Notes under the pieces: model-generated
Databases searched by the model: none
The model's input: the letters and a program-made list of their open reading frames with translations, nothing else
What the model was told of the DNA's origin: nothing
Shown: positions 36,230-47,345 of the stretch, piece by piece
Position numbering within the stretch: position 1 is the stretch's first letter
Layout: each line of letters opens with the position of its first letter
Translations under genes and position numbers: made by a program
NCBI GenBank assembly: GCA_026686845.1
Contig: JAIVEN010000014.1
Span: forward strand, 33,068,001-33,132,000
DNA length: 64,000 nucleotides
Reading direction: 5' to 3'
Source of the DNA: Adenanthera pavonina
Lineage: Eukaryota > Streptophyta > Magnoliopsida > Fabales > Fabaceae

Positions 36230-39200
36230 ATGCTTTGGCACAGCTGCTTTCAGTGGAATAGAATCACTCATTCCTCTCCCCACGAGCCTGCAGCATTTTC
36301 TCTTCCGGCTGCGATTACGGAATGGCCTGAAGGTAACGGCATTTTCTTCTAATCAATTTATTTTTTGTGCGATTTTCTGTTAATTAGTATTTGGCATTAC
36401 AGTAATACAATGCAAACTTCTGGATATTTTTTTTTAGTTTAGGAATGTGTGCTGTGAAATTTTGCTTCTTTTGTTAATTTTTGTTATTGGTTCCAACAGT
36501 ATGCGTCGTCTGTCACAATGGTTCATGTTAGGCTTTGAAGATCTCTGGCTCTACTTGTTTTTGTGGGAAGAGGACATAAATGTCAGCAATTAATGTCATC
36601 CATTTTGCCACTGTTGCTATTGCTAATTCTTGTTAACTGACTTCCCATCTCCCATCCCCTGATAGACATTGTAAATTACTCTTTCATCCTTGAAATAAGC
36701 AAAATGTGTTACATTAGTCTTTCTGGGATAAAAGATAAATTACAACCACCCATTTTGACTGAAATGCCCTTATATTTATTACTTATACAATATATTAAGT
36801 ATTAAATATAGAATTGATCAATCTAAAATTGTCACTTATAAATTTGAATAAATTAAATTTTTTGATTTTAACACAAAATAAATAACATAGAAATTAAAGT
36901 TTAAGCCAAACATTTTCTAATATAATATATTTTAAATTAAGAAGCCAATATTATTGCTGAGGGTATTTTGATAATAATTTTTTGGCTTTAAAAGAGGATT
37001 TTTATATTCAAAATAGAGGGAAGCATGTTTTAATTTGGGCATCTTTTAGGGACGAGGAGAATAGTTCACCTTAATTCTTTTAATATTGGATTCAACTCTG
37101 TTATCTGATTTTTGAGGTCAACGTCTTGTACGTGACCTTTGAGATTGTCTAGTTCCTTTTTTTGTATGTTTTAGACTTTTAAACCAAGGGGGCAGTTATG
37201 TTCTCGAGTGTAAAATTAATTTTCTATATGTTAAATTTATGAGGGAATTCATATATGTTTAAGCAAAATCGGGGAGTTCCTATTTAAAAATCAGAGCATT
37301 TCTGGCTTGCCAAACGGCATAAATTGTAGCACAAAATACAGCTGTCCTTAGCTTATAGACTAGCCTTTGCTTCCTTCTAGATTGCAGAAAAATATGTTGC
37401 CACACAAAGAGTCTAGAAGAACTAATGTCAAAATCAACATATGCTATCAGCATTTTCAAAATTCCAGCACATGTAGAGCATTTAAAAAATACAGCATATG
37501 TTGCCACACTTTTTTGATATTTTGGTTCCTTTCGTTGGACAACTCCCTAGTGCAAAGCTTTGGTTTAGGGGAATAATCAATTTTTGAATTTCCGCTTCTA
37601 TACGGGATCTTATTTATAGGGATGTTCACGATTTGGAATTTATTCTGCTTCTTCAGGCCTTGATTGCCCTTCAATAACTAGGAATAGAGCAGTTGGGAAT
37701 ATTGATAGATTTGTGCGTTCATATATTTGTAAATCATACTTTCAATATCTTATTCTCTGATTGGAAAAAGACAGATGATACTTTGGGAAACTGTGATAAA
37801 GTGAAGATTGTGTCACATATAATTCAGTGAAGGTTGTTTAGATGTCAACATTTAACAGTGTAATTAAACAAAGAAAAGTGTTAAAGTAATACTATTCCAA
37901 CACTCCTCAAGCTGGAAAACATAAACTGTATGCACCAAGCTTTTTATAGAAGTAGGTGATATGGCTTTTGAGATTAGCAGGAAAAGTGGTCAACACATGG
38001 GTATAATGCACAGTAAGAATGGCTAAAATGACTGCTACAGAAAAGTGCTGTTGCTTTGCTACACAGCGGGAAGAGTGGTTGCTATGATGCACAGCTGTAT
38101 AAAGTAGACAGAAAGACAAATGGAAGATGGAAGATGTAGCAGTGAACCACTATTTGAGCTTTGTTGCAAAAGTAGCTGGAGAACTGTTGGGAAAGAGGCC
38201 AGATGACTGTTGGAGAAGTCAATGGAATTCTTTCAACAAATTAGCTGGACATTCACCACATAAGAGGAAAGAGAGAGAAGGGGGGCGGGGTTAGAAGGCT
38301 TACTGCCCTTTTCCCCCCAAACTCTAATGCAATGTGAGGTAGAGAATAAAAAGATATACTTTTGAAAGCCTTGATAATAAATTACTTATTGGGTATGGTA
38401 TGGATAGACCTACACAAATGCAGAGTAAGTAGATAGATGTGAGTCTTCAGTGGAAAAGTAACTGTTCAGGGCCATTTTGCAACCAGCCGAATTGATAATA
38501 ATTGTGCATAGTGGTGGAATAGTAATGGATCTTCAATTGATAATATTTGTATCTTCATTGTTTTGTTTTGTTTTGTTTCATTTTTTCCCTATATTTGAAT
38601 TATAATGTTGCCCACTTAATATGATAAGATTAATGTTATTGTTATTGTATTTAAATTATAATGTTAGTTGATTATGCACGATAACATTTTTTATTCATAA
38701 TGAAATATGTTGTAACTGTAACCCGTATTTTATAAAAATTATGGTACCCTATACCCATGCATGCACCCACACCTGTACCAATGCAACATAGATAAGTGTC
38801 TTTGAGTGGTCATACCATTAGAATAAGCACAGGTTGATGGGTCAGCTCTGTCCATCCATCATCAAGACTTTCATAATATATTTAGTTGGGTTTATTCATT
38901 TCTTTCTCAATTTTGTTCTCCCCAGTTTTCTCAACACCTATATATGTTGGCATATTTCATACTCAAATGCTAAGTTTCCATACTACCCATTCATTTTTCT
39001 CCTTCAAAGAAAAATACAATCAATGTCATCCCATATTCCAAGTATCTTGCCCATTTATTTTTCAAAAATAAATAAATAAATGTACAAGATGTTAAACTAT
39101 GTTATTGAAATTATTCATCTACATCCAAGAACAAAGGAAGTAAAGTCTATGTATGGACCCTCTAGTTTTTCTTCTTAATATTTTTTTGTTTTTTTTTTCT

Positions 39201-41539
39201 TCCCTATTTTTGGGGTCAGTTGTATCCAATCTGTGTTAGGCATATGTCCAATTGGGAAATATTTTTTTCCTGACATGTTGGGACATGTGTCATTAGTGTA
39301 CTGGAGGAATGCCAATGTCTAATATTGTTTCCCATGTTGACAGGCTCATATAGGTGTATCCATGATTTGTATATTATTATATAAGAATTTTGAGGGCAGT
39401 TGTGCACCTTACTTGTTACTATTCTTTCTATAAATAGCCTCAAATTATTTAATGCCAACTTGTCAACTAGTGTGAATTGTGGAATTTCATTGATGGATTT
39501 TCTGATTTCTCCAACTTATCATTTGTCCACCCTCGGCTTTTGAAGGGTTTGAGCTTAACAGCCTGTTACATGATTGATAAAACTGCTTTCTCTGGCTATC
39601 ATATAATTATACTTATAATTGTTCGCACATTTGAAAATTGTTGTAATATTATGATTTGCAATGAAGATTCATCAAATCTTGATTCTCTTAGGAATTTGTC
39701 TGTAATGTACCATGTTATGGGTGGAACTGCACTATTACCTTGATATTTTGATAGATATCTTTTCCAAGAAGTATCCTAAATGAAAAGTTGTAACTTGCAT
39801 GATAACGCAATGCATAAGTACCAATGTTATGGAGGAGTTTTTTTAAGCTAAAATTTGAAGCTAGCTTGTTTATTTTATTTTGATTTAAGCAAATTATATT
39901 ACTCTACTGATTAATCCATTATGTGTCTGCCTTTATAGGGCATGGTTTTGGTTCTGGTATCGTAAGTCTTGGAGAATTAGAAGTTTTCAAGATCACTAGG
40001 TTTGAGTTTGTATGGAGCAGCAAGGTGACACTGGACAAGAGAAAAGGTGTTGCATTCTATAAGCCTGTAGGAATACCTGATGGGTTCCATGTCCTTGGTC
40101 ACTATTGTCAATTTCTCGACAAGCCCTTACATGGTTCTGTACTTGTGGCTAGAGAGGTGAAAACATGCTTACCCGAAGCAGCTGATATTTCGAATCATGA
40201 TAAGTTACTTGCTTTTAAGAATCCCCTTGATTATACATTAGTGTGGAGTCCGGATGCAGGGAGTGAGGAAATGCTGAGTGGATGTGGTTACTTTTGGCTA
40301 CCCCAGCCTCCCGAAGGTTACAAGGCCCTTGGCTTCTTAGTTTCTAACAGACCTGACAAACCTGAGTTGGATGAAATGAGGTGTGTTCGATCTGACCTTA
40401 CCGATAAATGTGAACCTTATCGCATAATGCTTGATGCTGGTTATAAATTTCCTGACTTTCCTTTTCGAGTTTGGAGTATAAGACCATGCCACCGTGGAAT
40501 GCTGGGGAAAGGAGTCTCTGTAGGGACTTTTTTCTGCAGTTGTAGCATGGAAGACGAACTCCCTCTTGCATGCTTGAAGAACTTAAATCCTATGCAAACA
40601 TCAATGCCCAATCTCCACCAAATTCATGCACTTATTAAGCATTATGGACCTACTGTTTTCTTTCATCCCAAGGAAGCTTATTTGCCATCTTCTGTTGATT
40701 GGTTTTTCAATAATGGAGCGCTATTATACAGAAAGGGTGATTCTTCTGGAGAGAGCATTAATGCAACTGGCTCAGATTTGCCAGGTGGGGGAACAGATGA
40801 TGGACAGTTTTGGATAGATTTACCAAATGATGAACGAAGGGATTTTGTAAAACAGGGGAACTTACAAAGTGCAAAGCTTTATGTTCATGTGAAGCCTGCT
40901 CTTGGTGGAACTTTCACAGACATTGCAATGTGGGTTTTTTGTCCCTTCAATGGACCAGCCACTCTGAAAGTTGGAATCATGAATATTGCTTTCAGTAAGA
41001 TTGGGCAGCATGTTGGCGACTGGGAACATTTTACACTTCGTATATGCAATTTCATTGGAGAGCTCTGGAGTATATACTTCTCACAGCACAGTGGTGGTGA
41101 ATGGGTGGATGCCCATGGCTTGGAGTATATTAATGGCAATAAAGCTGTTGTTTACTCATCAAAAAGTGGACACGCTTCCTTCCCCCATCCTGGGACCTAT
41201 ATCCAGGGGTCTTCAAAGCTTGGGATTGGTATCAGGAATGATGCTGTGCGCAGTAATTTGTTTGTGGATTCAAGTAATAATTATGAGCTCGTTGCAGCTG
41301 AGTATCTCGGAGATGGTGTTGTTATTGAACCACAATGGTTGCAGTTTATGAGAAAGTGGGGCCCTAAAATTGTCTATGATTCAAAAACTGAGCTTGATAA
41401 GATAATCAGGGCTCTTCCCCTCATGCTTCGGAATTCATTAGAGAACTTATTTAACAAGTTACCTCTGGAGCTCTATGGTGAGGATGGTCCTACAGGTCCA
41501 AAAGAGAAAAATAATTGGATAGGAGATGAAAGATGGTAA
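36230..41539 (+). CDS. DUF946 / Vps62-like protein
   Basis: Two exons, 36230-36332 and 39939-41539, join in frame (phase 1, GT-AG) to 567 codons plus stop. Exon 1 begins MLWHSCFQWNRITHSS and ends in SLPAAITEWPEG, the hallmark N-terminal block of plant DUF946 proteins. Exon 2 continues with GHGFGSGIVSLGELEVFKIT. The ATG at 39923 lies in the intron and was rejected because it would lose this block. Conserved Vps62-domain motifs include DIAMWVFCPFNGP, GDWEHFTL (about residues 394-401), HSGGEW (418-423) and VYSSKSGHASFPHPG. Plant members are annotated by similarity to yeast Vps62; their biochemical role is not established to my knowledge. The ORF is intact. The 3' part of exon 1 and the start of the intron are duplicated 8.6 kb upstream. 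Confidence 0.93.
37156..37510 (-). pseudogene. 3' fragment of a LINE (L1-type)
   Basis: Read on the minus strand, the last coding stretch contains KLRTAVFCATIYAVWQARN, the typical C-terminal end of plant LINE ORF2 after the reverse transcriptase. It is followed by a 3' tail and an A-run (T-run at about 37156-37162 on the plus strand). It is 5'-truncated, as is usual for LINE copies. Confidence 0.65.
37690..38330 (-). mobile_element. antisense Copia remnant (end of pol, polypurine tract, LTR piece)
   Basis: On the minus strand the end of a Copia pol frame (YKKLGAYSLCFPA) is followed by a CCAGCTTGAGGAG polypurine tract (about 37895-37910) and TGTTGGAATAG, the usual start of a Copia LTR. The outer limits are not clear. 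Confidence 0.55.
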
Positions 41540-42269
41540 ATTCATAATTAGTGCCGTATAGTATGGGTTATTGCATTTTATGTCAGTCATGTTGTAATTG
41601 TATTTTTGCGCACACACATGCATACATAGTGAGAGAGAGAGAGAGAATCATGCAATAGTTTTCAGTGGTGCTTCAGTGCCTCTCTTATTTTGGGGTTTGG
41701 GGTTCAGGAAGGGAGGAAATTCAAAATTCGAATTTCATTATATGTGTGACAATTTGTTCATTATGTATAAGATATAAATATAAATATAAATATAAATTCT
41801 GCTTACTCTCGGATAATTTTAAGTACTTTTCAAAACTCATCTACTTTGTCTGTTTTGGTACATATGCTCTCCCACTCAGCTTCCCTTGTTATCTTAATTT
41901 CTTTTTCCTTCTTTCTACTTCCACTCTCTCTCTCACTATATATATTTCCCTCTCATTCTTCTGTAGTCTCCTTCTTCAGACTATTTCCTCATTGCCACTA
42001 TTCAATTTGTGCTTCTTGGCCACTCATACTTTATTGCATCGCACTGACAGGGCTTGAGCTCAACATCCTTTTGGCTGTCTTTAACATGGTATTTTCTTTA
42101 CCTTTCTTGCTGTGCAAATTTCATATCTCTTCATGACTCTTGACTGCATGCATTCTTTTTCGGTAAATTGACTGTATGCATTCTTTATTATGCAGTTTTT
42201 CAGTTAAGAGTTTATCAAGATGCTTCAGTGGTAAGGTGAAGGATCAATGCATTTCTAATTTTTCTTTTG
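41540..42269 (+). other. 3' flank of the DUF946 gene with microsatellites
   Basis: Contains the probable 3' UTR, a (GA)n run at 41631-41646, an ATAAAT-type repeat at 41773-41797 and a C/T-rich stretch. The overlapping frames at 41665-42136 are low complexity and not supported. Confidence 0.6.
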
Positions 42270-42600
42270 TTATATTGTTACATGGCCATGGGTTAGTAGT
42301 TGTTATTTTTGGGGTTGTTAATTGTTTGTTACAAGTAGTTCTTAAGGGATCAGAAGTACGAGTTTGTTAGTTAGTTGGTTTATGAGGGAAGCTGGAAGTT
42401 AGGCTTGTAACTAACTTCTCTTCACCCTCGGGTATTATAAAAGATTACCGTTGGAGTAGGAATGAGAATCATGAAATAGTTGAATGAAATCTTGTTGAAT
42501 CACTTTGCCTAGAGTCTTTGTACCATATATCCTGCCCGGCTCTCTCAGTGCAACAGAATCTGTCCATTTGAATCTGCTACCCCAGGTATTGTTCATTCTT
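42270..42600 (+). mobile_element. probable LTR fragment
   Basis: The order TGTTACAAGTAG, TTAGTTAGTTGG, a TATA-like TATTATAAAAG at about 42433-42443, then a leader with CTTTGTACCATATA resembles the LTR of a plant Copia element. Ends and target duplication are not defined. Confidence 0.4.
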
Positions 42601-42954
42601 TCCTTTGTTTTTCCCTTCTTATATTGAGCCGGAAAAGAAATTTTTGTTTTCTGGCCAAGTGTTTCTATTTTAGAGCTAAATGATATCAATTTCAATGATG
42701 AGTTCAATTTAACATTTTGTTAGAAAATGGCATTTATATATATTTAAAGTTATTTATATGCACTCAAAATATCTATAACTGTAGAAAACTGATCATTAAA
42801 GACTTTAGTTGTATTCTCCTTGAATGTATATTTTGATGCTTAACAAGTATTGTGGAGGCCTCTATTTATGGGCACGAGGCAAAGACCAATTTACAAAGAT
42901 GCCTTTAGAATTAATGGAAATATATAGCAATACTCTCAAGTGTTCCCATATTTG
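42601..42954. other. intergenic, nothing recognised
   Basis: A/T-rich sequence with no supported gene or repeat boundary. Confidence 0.5.
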
Positions 42955-43536
42955 CCAATATTTTTAAAATCAGACTGGTTATTAAATTGATCAAGATGCA
43001 AGACATTATTTAAATATTCATTGGTTTAATCATGGTTAAATTGGCAGTAATTAAATTTATATGTTTTTAATTTTATATATTTGAAATTATATAGGAAATA
43101 AAAGAACCTTTACTTATAAATTTTACGGTATAATTATATATTCAAATCTAAACAAACTAATATCCATTTATAAACATAAATTGAACTCAAAATAAGCAGC
43201 TAATAATCAAACATCATAGTATTTAGTAAGTATATGCATGGTTATTATTATTATATAAGAATAATAATTATATAACATTAGAACATAGAAAGAGAAAATC
43301 TCACCCAAAAATAATGCCATTGTACCAGCAACGAAAAAGTTAAAACCAAAGTTTGGACCCGTTGAACCAATAATCTAGTTGATTTTTGTTTTTTATATTT
43401 TCTTGTTTTGATTGGTTTTGCTAGTTTTTAGCCTGCTTTTAAAATGACCAGATTTATAGAGGTTTTGAACTGATTTGGGTGCTAGGTCATCAGTTTTATG
43501 GTTGAACCAGGTGATTTGGTTTGTTTTTGATAACTG
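42955..43536. mobile_element. possible second ACCGGTT-type non-autonomous element
   Basis: Both ends are rich in GGTTGAAC/GACTGGT-like words, and the start (TTTTTAAAATCAGACTGGTT) resembles the reversed end of the element at 5040-5699. An (AT)n run at 43537-43557 follows. No target duplication was identified. Confidence 0.35.
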
Positions 43537-43636
43537 ATATATATATATATATATATTTGTTTTGGCCTGAATAATATTGATAACATTGGTATTCACAATA
43601 GCACCGAAAACTAAAAAAGAACTTAATACTTATACA

Positions 43637-46265
43637 CTTCCCCTTAAGCTGGGGATTATATGTCAATCATTCTCAACTTAGATAAGTGAGCATCAAACTT
43701 GGTTATTGGAATAGCTTTGGTCGAAACATCATTTGATTGTCTATGTGTTGGTGTATAAATGACCTCAATGATTTCCTATTTTTATTTTTCCACTAACAAA
43801 ATGTCAGTCAATTTCAACATGCTTAGTTTTGTCATGATGAATTGGATTCTTTGTGATGCTTATTGTAGCTTGGTTGTTGCCTAATAATTTCATGGAACAT
43901 GAAGTAGGAAATTGTAGTTCTTGAAGGTACCTTTTCAACTGTATACCTTCATAGATTCCATGAAGCATGACAAGAAATTCAACCTCAGTGCTGCTTTAAG
44001 CTACAATTGGCTGCTGCTTTCTTTTACAAGTAGCAAAGTTATCCCATATGTAGGTACAATATCCGATGGTTGACCAATCAGTAGGGTAACCAACCCAATT
44101 TGTGTATGACAACAACTCCATATTTCTGTTGCTTGTGATGGTCATTGCAAAGCTAATATTAGGTGGAGTATGGGAAAGGTATATCAATTTTCCCACTAAT
44201 CTTTGATACATTCCATTTTCAAGAAGAGCAAAATTTTCCTTGACCTAATTTTGTTTGTTAGATCCATAAGAGTAATAGTAGGTTTACACCAAAGCATCTT
44301 GGTTCCCTTGAGTAAATAATGCTTCTTAATAGCCTTAGTGATTCTTTCAAATATGCCCTTGGGAATTGCTTGAGTACTTTTGTAGTATATGTTATGTTTA
44401 ATATAATATAAGTTTTGATTATGATAAATGTAGAGTAATAAGGAATAAATGTATATTTGTTTAACATATATTTTGTTCCTAAAAGTAGTAAAATTTGCAT
44501 TAGCATGTGTTTAATGGTGTTTATAATGCATGTATCATGCTATGTACTAATATATCCATTGTACTTTCATATTTTATAATACAAGTTGGATATATAAATT
44601 GAACTAATTTCTTAATTTGTAAATGTAATACATTAAATGTAGGATTGTCCAAGAAGAAAGAGTGAGCATTGGAATAAAGAAAGGAAAATCAATATCATGT
44701 CTCACTCAAAGATGAAGAAGAGAAATGATGCTTAAGAATTGAAGATCAAAAGGGAGCATACCAAGAATAGAATGACCAAATGAAAATGGAGTTCAATTTT
44801 TGAAGACCTAACTATTAGATATATTTTATTTTCACTTCGGTCTTGAAATAGTTTAATTTTTGAAATTTATTTAATATTGTTACCATATGTTTTAAATGAG
44901 TTAGATTAAATAAATATGATATTAGCATGTATTAAAGTTGAAGTATATTTGTTAACAGACGAATTTTGTTTATGATTCATGTTTATTTTGTGCAAAATTC
45001 GTACATTCCTTATTAAAGTTCAAAATTACAGAGGTTTTATCTCTAATAGATGAATTTTGATTATGAAATTTGAATTTTGAACTAAGTATAGTTAGTGAAA
45101 ATGTTCAAAATTTATATAAAGTTTAGTTAAAATTTGACTTTTGGTGGAGTTCAAAGTCAGTTTAAAATCATAGTCTTTGATAGATGAACTTTGAGTTTTA
45201 AAGTGCGAATTTCAAGGTGAGAACTATTGTATCATGTTGAATATACATCTACTAGATGAATTTCAGTCTTTGAAATTTGAATTTTGAAGTGTATTGTGAA
45301 AACTTGAAACAACTGTTCAAACTAAATAGACACATTTCCCATATGAAAATTCACACAAACTAACATGGGGTATTTTTTACAAACTCGAAATTTGAATGTC
45401 ACTTAGTAACAGATGAATTTTAAGTTATACATAATTATGCCGACTCTATGAAATTCATCTATTGAGTCCAAAAATTTGAATATTGATATGTCAGATGCAT
45501 TTAATGCGATTGTTGAACAGCTCTTTTTACAGAGTAATGGCTAGAACTTGTGTCTAAGGGTAAATTTTGTATCTAATGATTAGTTAAGCCATTAATCTAT
45601 AAATAGAATTTCATTTGAACTTATGGGTAACAATGTTAAACACTTATATGTCAAAATGCTACTACAATGGATAAAATCTTTATATGTTAGCATTCAAAAT
45701 TAAACCCACCTCATTAGAGTGAGTTTCAATGTATTATCTACTTTTAAACAGAGTTTCTATTATGTAATCTTTTTTTCTACAATTTCTAAGTAAAATCTTA
45801 GTGTGGGGAAATAGTAAGAGAATTATATATCTTGTAAGGGTGTGGGGGAGAGTGGCTTTATAAGTGCTTAGTGAAATTTATGGGATGTATTGAGGTTTCA
45901 CAAGTGCCCGGATCAAACTTGTGGAATATAATAAAAATCTTAAGTGGTAGATTGAGAACTGGACATAAGCCAAGTGTTTTGGGCTGAACCAGTATAAATG
46001 TTTGTGCTTTACTCTTCATCTTCACATTTCATCTATATCCTTCATTATACTCTGTTCATTCCTATTCTATTACAACATTTGGTGAAATTAAATTGCACAT
46101 CAAAAGGGGTGAAAATCTTTATAACTCAATTCATTTTTTCTCTTGGGTGACTAGTCAACCTAACAGTCTACACACCAAATTATTATTACTAGAATTCTTC
46201 ATGCTTGAAGGTATCTCCATGTAAACTTCCTCAATGTCGAATTTATAGACGCAGAAGCATACATT
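43637..46265 (-). pseudogene. antisense Copia fragment, RT to RNase H, split by solo LTR A
   Basis: On the minus strand, 46265-46166 encodes an RT piece (DIEEVYMEIPSS, then NLVCRL). After the inserted LTR, 44389-44250 continues with a shifted QSPRAW-type block and a GTKMLWCKPTITLMDLTN stretch. Next come YQRLVGKLIYLSHTPPNISF (44211-44150), a shortened RNase H (YTNWVGYPTDWSTIGYCTYI) and a KNPIHHDKTKHVEID-like block. A CAGCTTAAGGGGAAG polypurine tract at about 43637-43652 marks the 3' end. Large internal deletions, stops and frameshifts make it inactive. Confidence 0.82.
44390..46165 (+). mobile_element. solo LTR A (Copia family A-D)
   Basis: A 1776-bp LTR starting TGTTATGTTTAATATAATAT and ending CCTAACA, flanked by GTATA (44385-44389) and GTCTA (46166-46170), a 5-bp target duplication with one mismatch. 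A TATAAATAG promoter word is at 45598-45606. Several CGAATTT/AAATTCG inverted words are in the upstream part. No internal domain follows, so it is a solo LTR. It sits inside the RT of the antisense Copia fragment. Confidence 0.85.
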
Positions 46266-46369
46266 TACAATAATGACTAATGACTCTGTAATCAAATAAA
46301 AAAAGTTTTATCAATTAAAAATCAATTGAAAGAGTATCTCAGCCATAAATATCTAAATGATATTACTCT

Positions 46370-46733
46370 ATAGGCAATTCATAGTGACACAATGGGCACG
46401 TATGACTTGTTTTCAACTATTCTTTTTTTTTTTTCCTTCCTTCGGTAAACTAAGGTGGGGATAAGACCCCATGTTTTCAACCATTCTACAATACAATTAT
46501 TGTAATTAACCTGATCACATGGCATTGCTGAACTTCACCATCATCATGTTCAAAATTTTCTAAGCAAATGTTGCATTGGGTTGCCTTTATTTCATCATTG
46601 GGAATCTTAATTTTCTGGAGTGATGCAATTGCTTTTTTCTACTACTGGAACCACATGTAGTTGCTGCATTGATATCTTAAGCAATTATTAGTAGTTTCAT
46701 GAGTAGAATGGTGGATTAACTCTTGATAGTAAA
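46370..46733 (-). pseudogene. RING-H2 E3 ligase pseudogene, C-terminal part
   Basis: On the minus strand it encodes AIASLQKIKIPNDEIKATQ, then CNICLENFEHDDGEVQQ, a damaged CHVI block, NNCIVEWLKT and, after a 63-bp interruption, TSHTCPLCHYELP. These are the ordered zinc-binding blocks of a RING-H2 finger. The conserved residues between C-x2-C and the H pair are partly lost. A retrotransposon (46734-59673) separates it from its N-terminal part at 59674-59955. Confidence 0.8.
46419..46481 (-). mobile_element. tiny poly(A)-tailed retro-insertion in the RING pseudogene
   Basis: A 53-bp segment ending, on the minus strand, in an A-run is flanked by the direct repeat TGTTTTCAAC (46409-46418 and 46472-46481). 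The A-tail plus a 10-bp target duplication is the pattern of a truncated SINE or LINE insertion. It separates two parts of the RING finger. Confidence 0.6.
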
Positions 46734-47331
46734 TGTTGACAATAAATTCATGAAAATTATGTTTTAAGCGTGCCAGAGTTGTAAACCTCAAAATGTACGT
46801 GAATCCTGACTTCTAATCAAAATGATTATGAATTTCCTGGGATTCGTCTCCATAATTTCCTTAGATGCAAAAAATAAAAATAAAGATGAAAGGGAACTTT
46901 CAAAGTTTTTAAGGAATGTAAATATAAAGCACTTCAATTAGTGAAAAAAATAACAACGATCATATCTAGAATTGAGAAACAATGATGCTAGGAAATTAAA
47001 GAAGGTTCTGAAGAGTAATGATGAAAGCTAAAAGAATGCATAAGAAAAATAAGACAGTTTGATGCAGAATAAAATTGATATTGGTATGTATTGAGCGATA
47101 GTTGTTGGTCCCCTCTTGGTTATCTGAGCCTTTATTTATAAGCCACTCATTAGTAATTCTCCAGCATCACTCTCTGTATCTTGATTGTACTCTATATTCT
47201 GTGATCTCTTTGCTATCATGCAGTAGTTCGCTTATTACCCCATCTTTAATTTCCCGCTTACTTGTTTTGACCTTACTTTTTAGGGTTTTAAGAAATATTT
47301 GAGCTTGGCTTGCTATAATTTAGGCCAAACA
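46734..47331 (-). repeat. 3' LTR of element F
   Basis: 598 bp. On the plus strand it begins TGTTGACAATAAATTCATG and ends GGCCAAACA, and it matches 59077-59673 along its full length with many substitutions. TATTTATAAG at about 47142 is a likely TATA region. Confidence 0.85.
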
Positions 47332-47345
47332 ATTGTCCCCCACAT

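Larger units (their letters stand above)
36333..39938 (+). other. 3.6-kb intron of the DUF946 gene
   Basis: Its first 198 bp are the duplicated part. It then holds a LINE fragment (37156-37510, minus) and an antisense Copia remnant (about 37690-38330). The rest is A/T-rich with no supported coding frame. Confidence 0.75.

Noticed and set aside
37280..37507. 75-codon minus-strand frame as a host gene
   Set aside because: Its WQARN-type ending fits a LINE C-terminus, and it sits in an intron with an A-run behind it.
39923..39938. ATG at 39923 as the start of the DUF946 protein
   Set aside because: It lies in the intron just before the acceptor; the upstream exon 36230-36332 supplies the family's conserved N-terminal block in the right phase.
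41665..42136. 130- and 96-codon frames after the DUF946 gene
   Set aside because: They run through microsatellites and C/T-rich sequence and look like chance frames.
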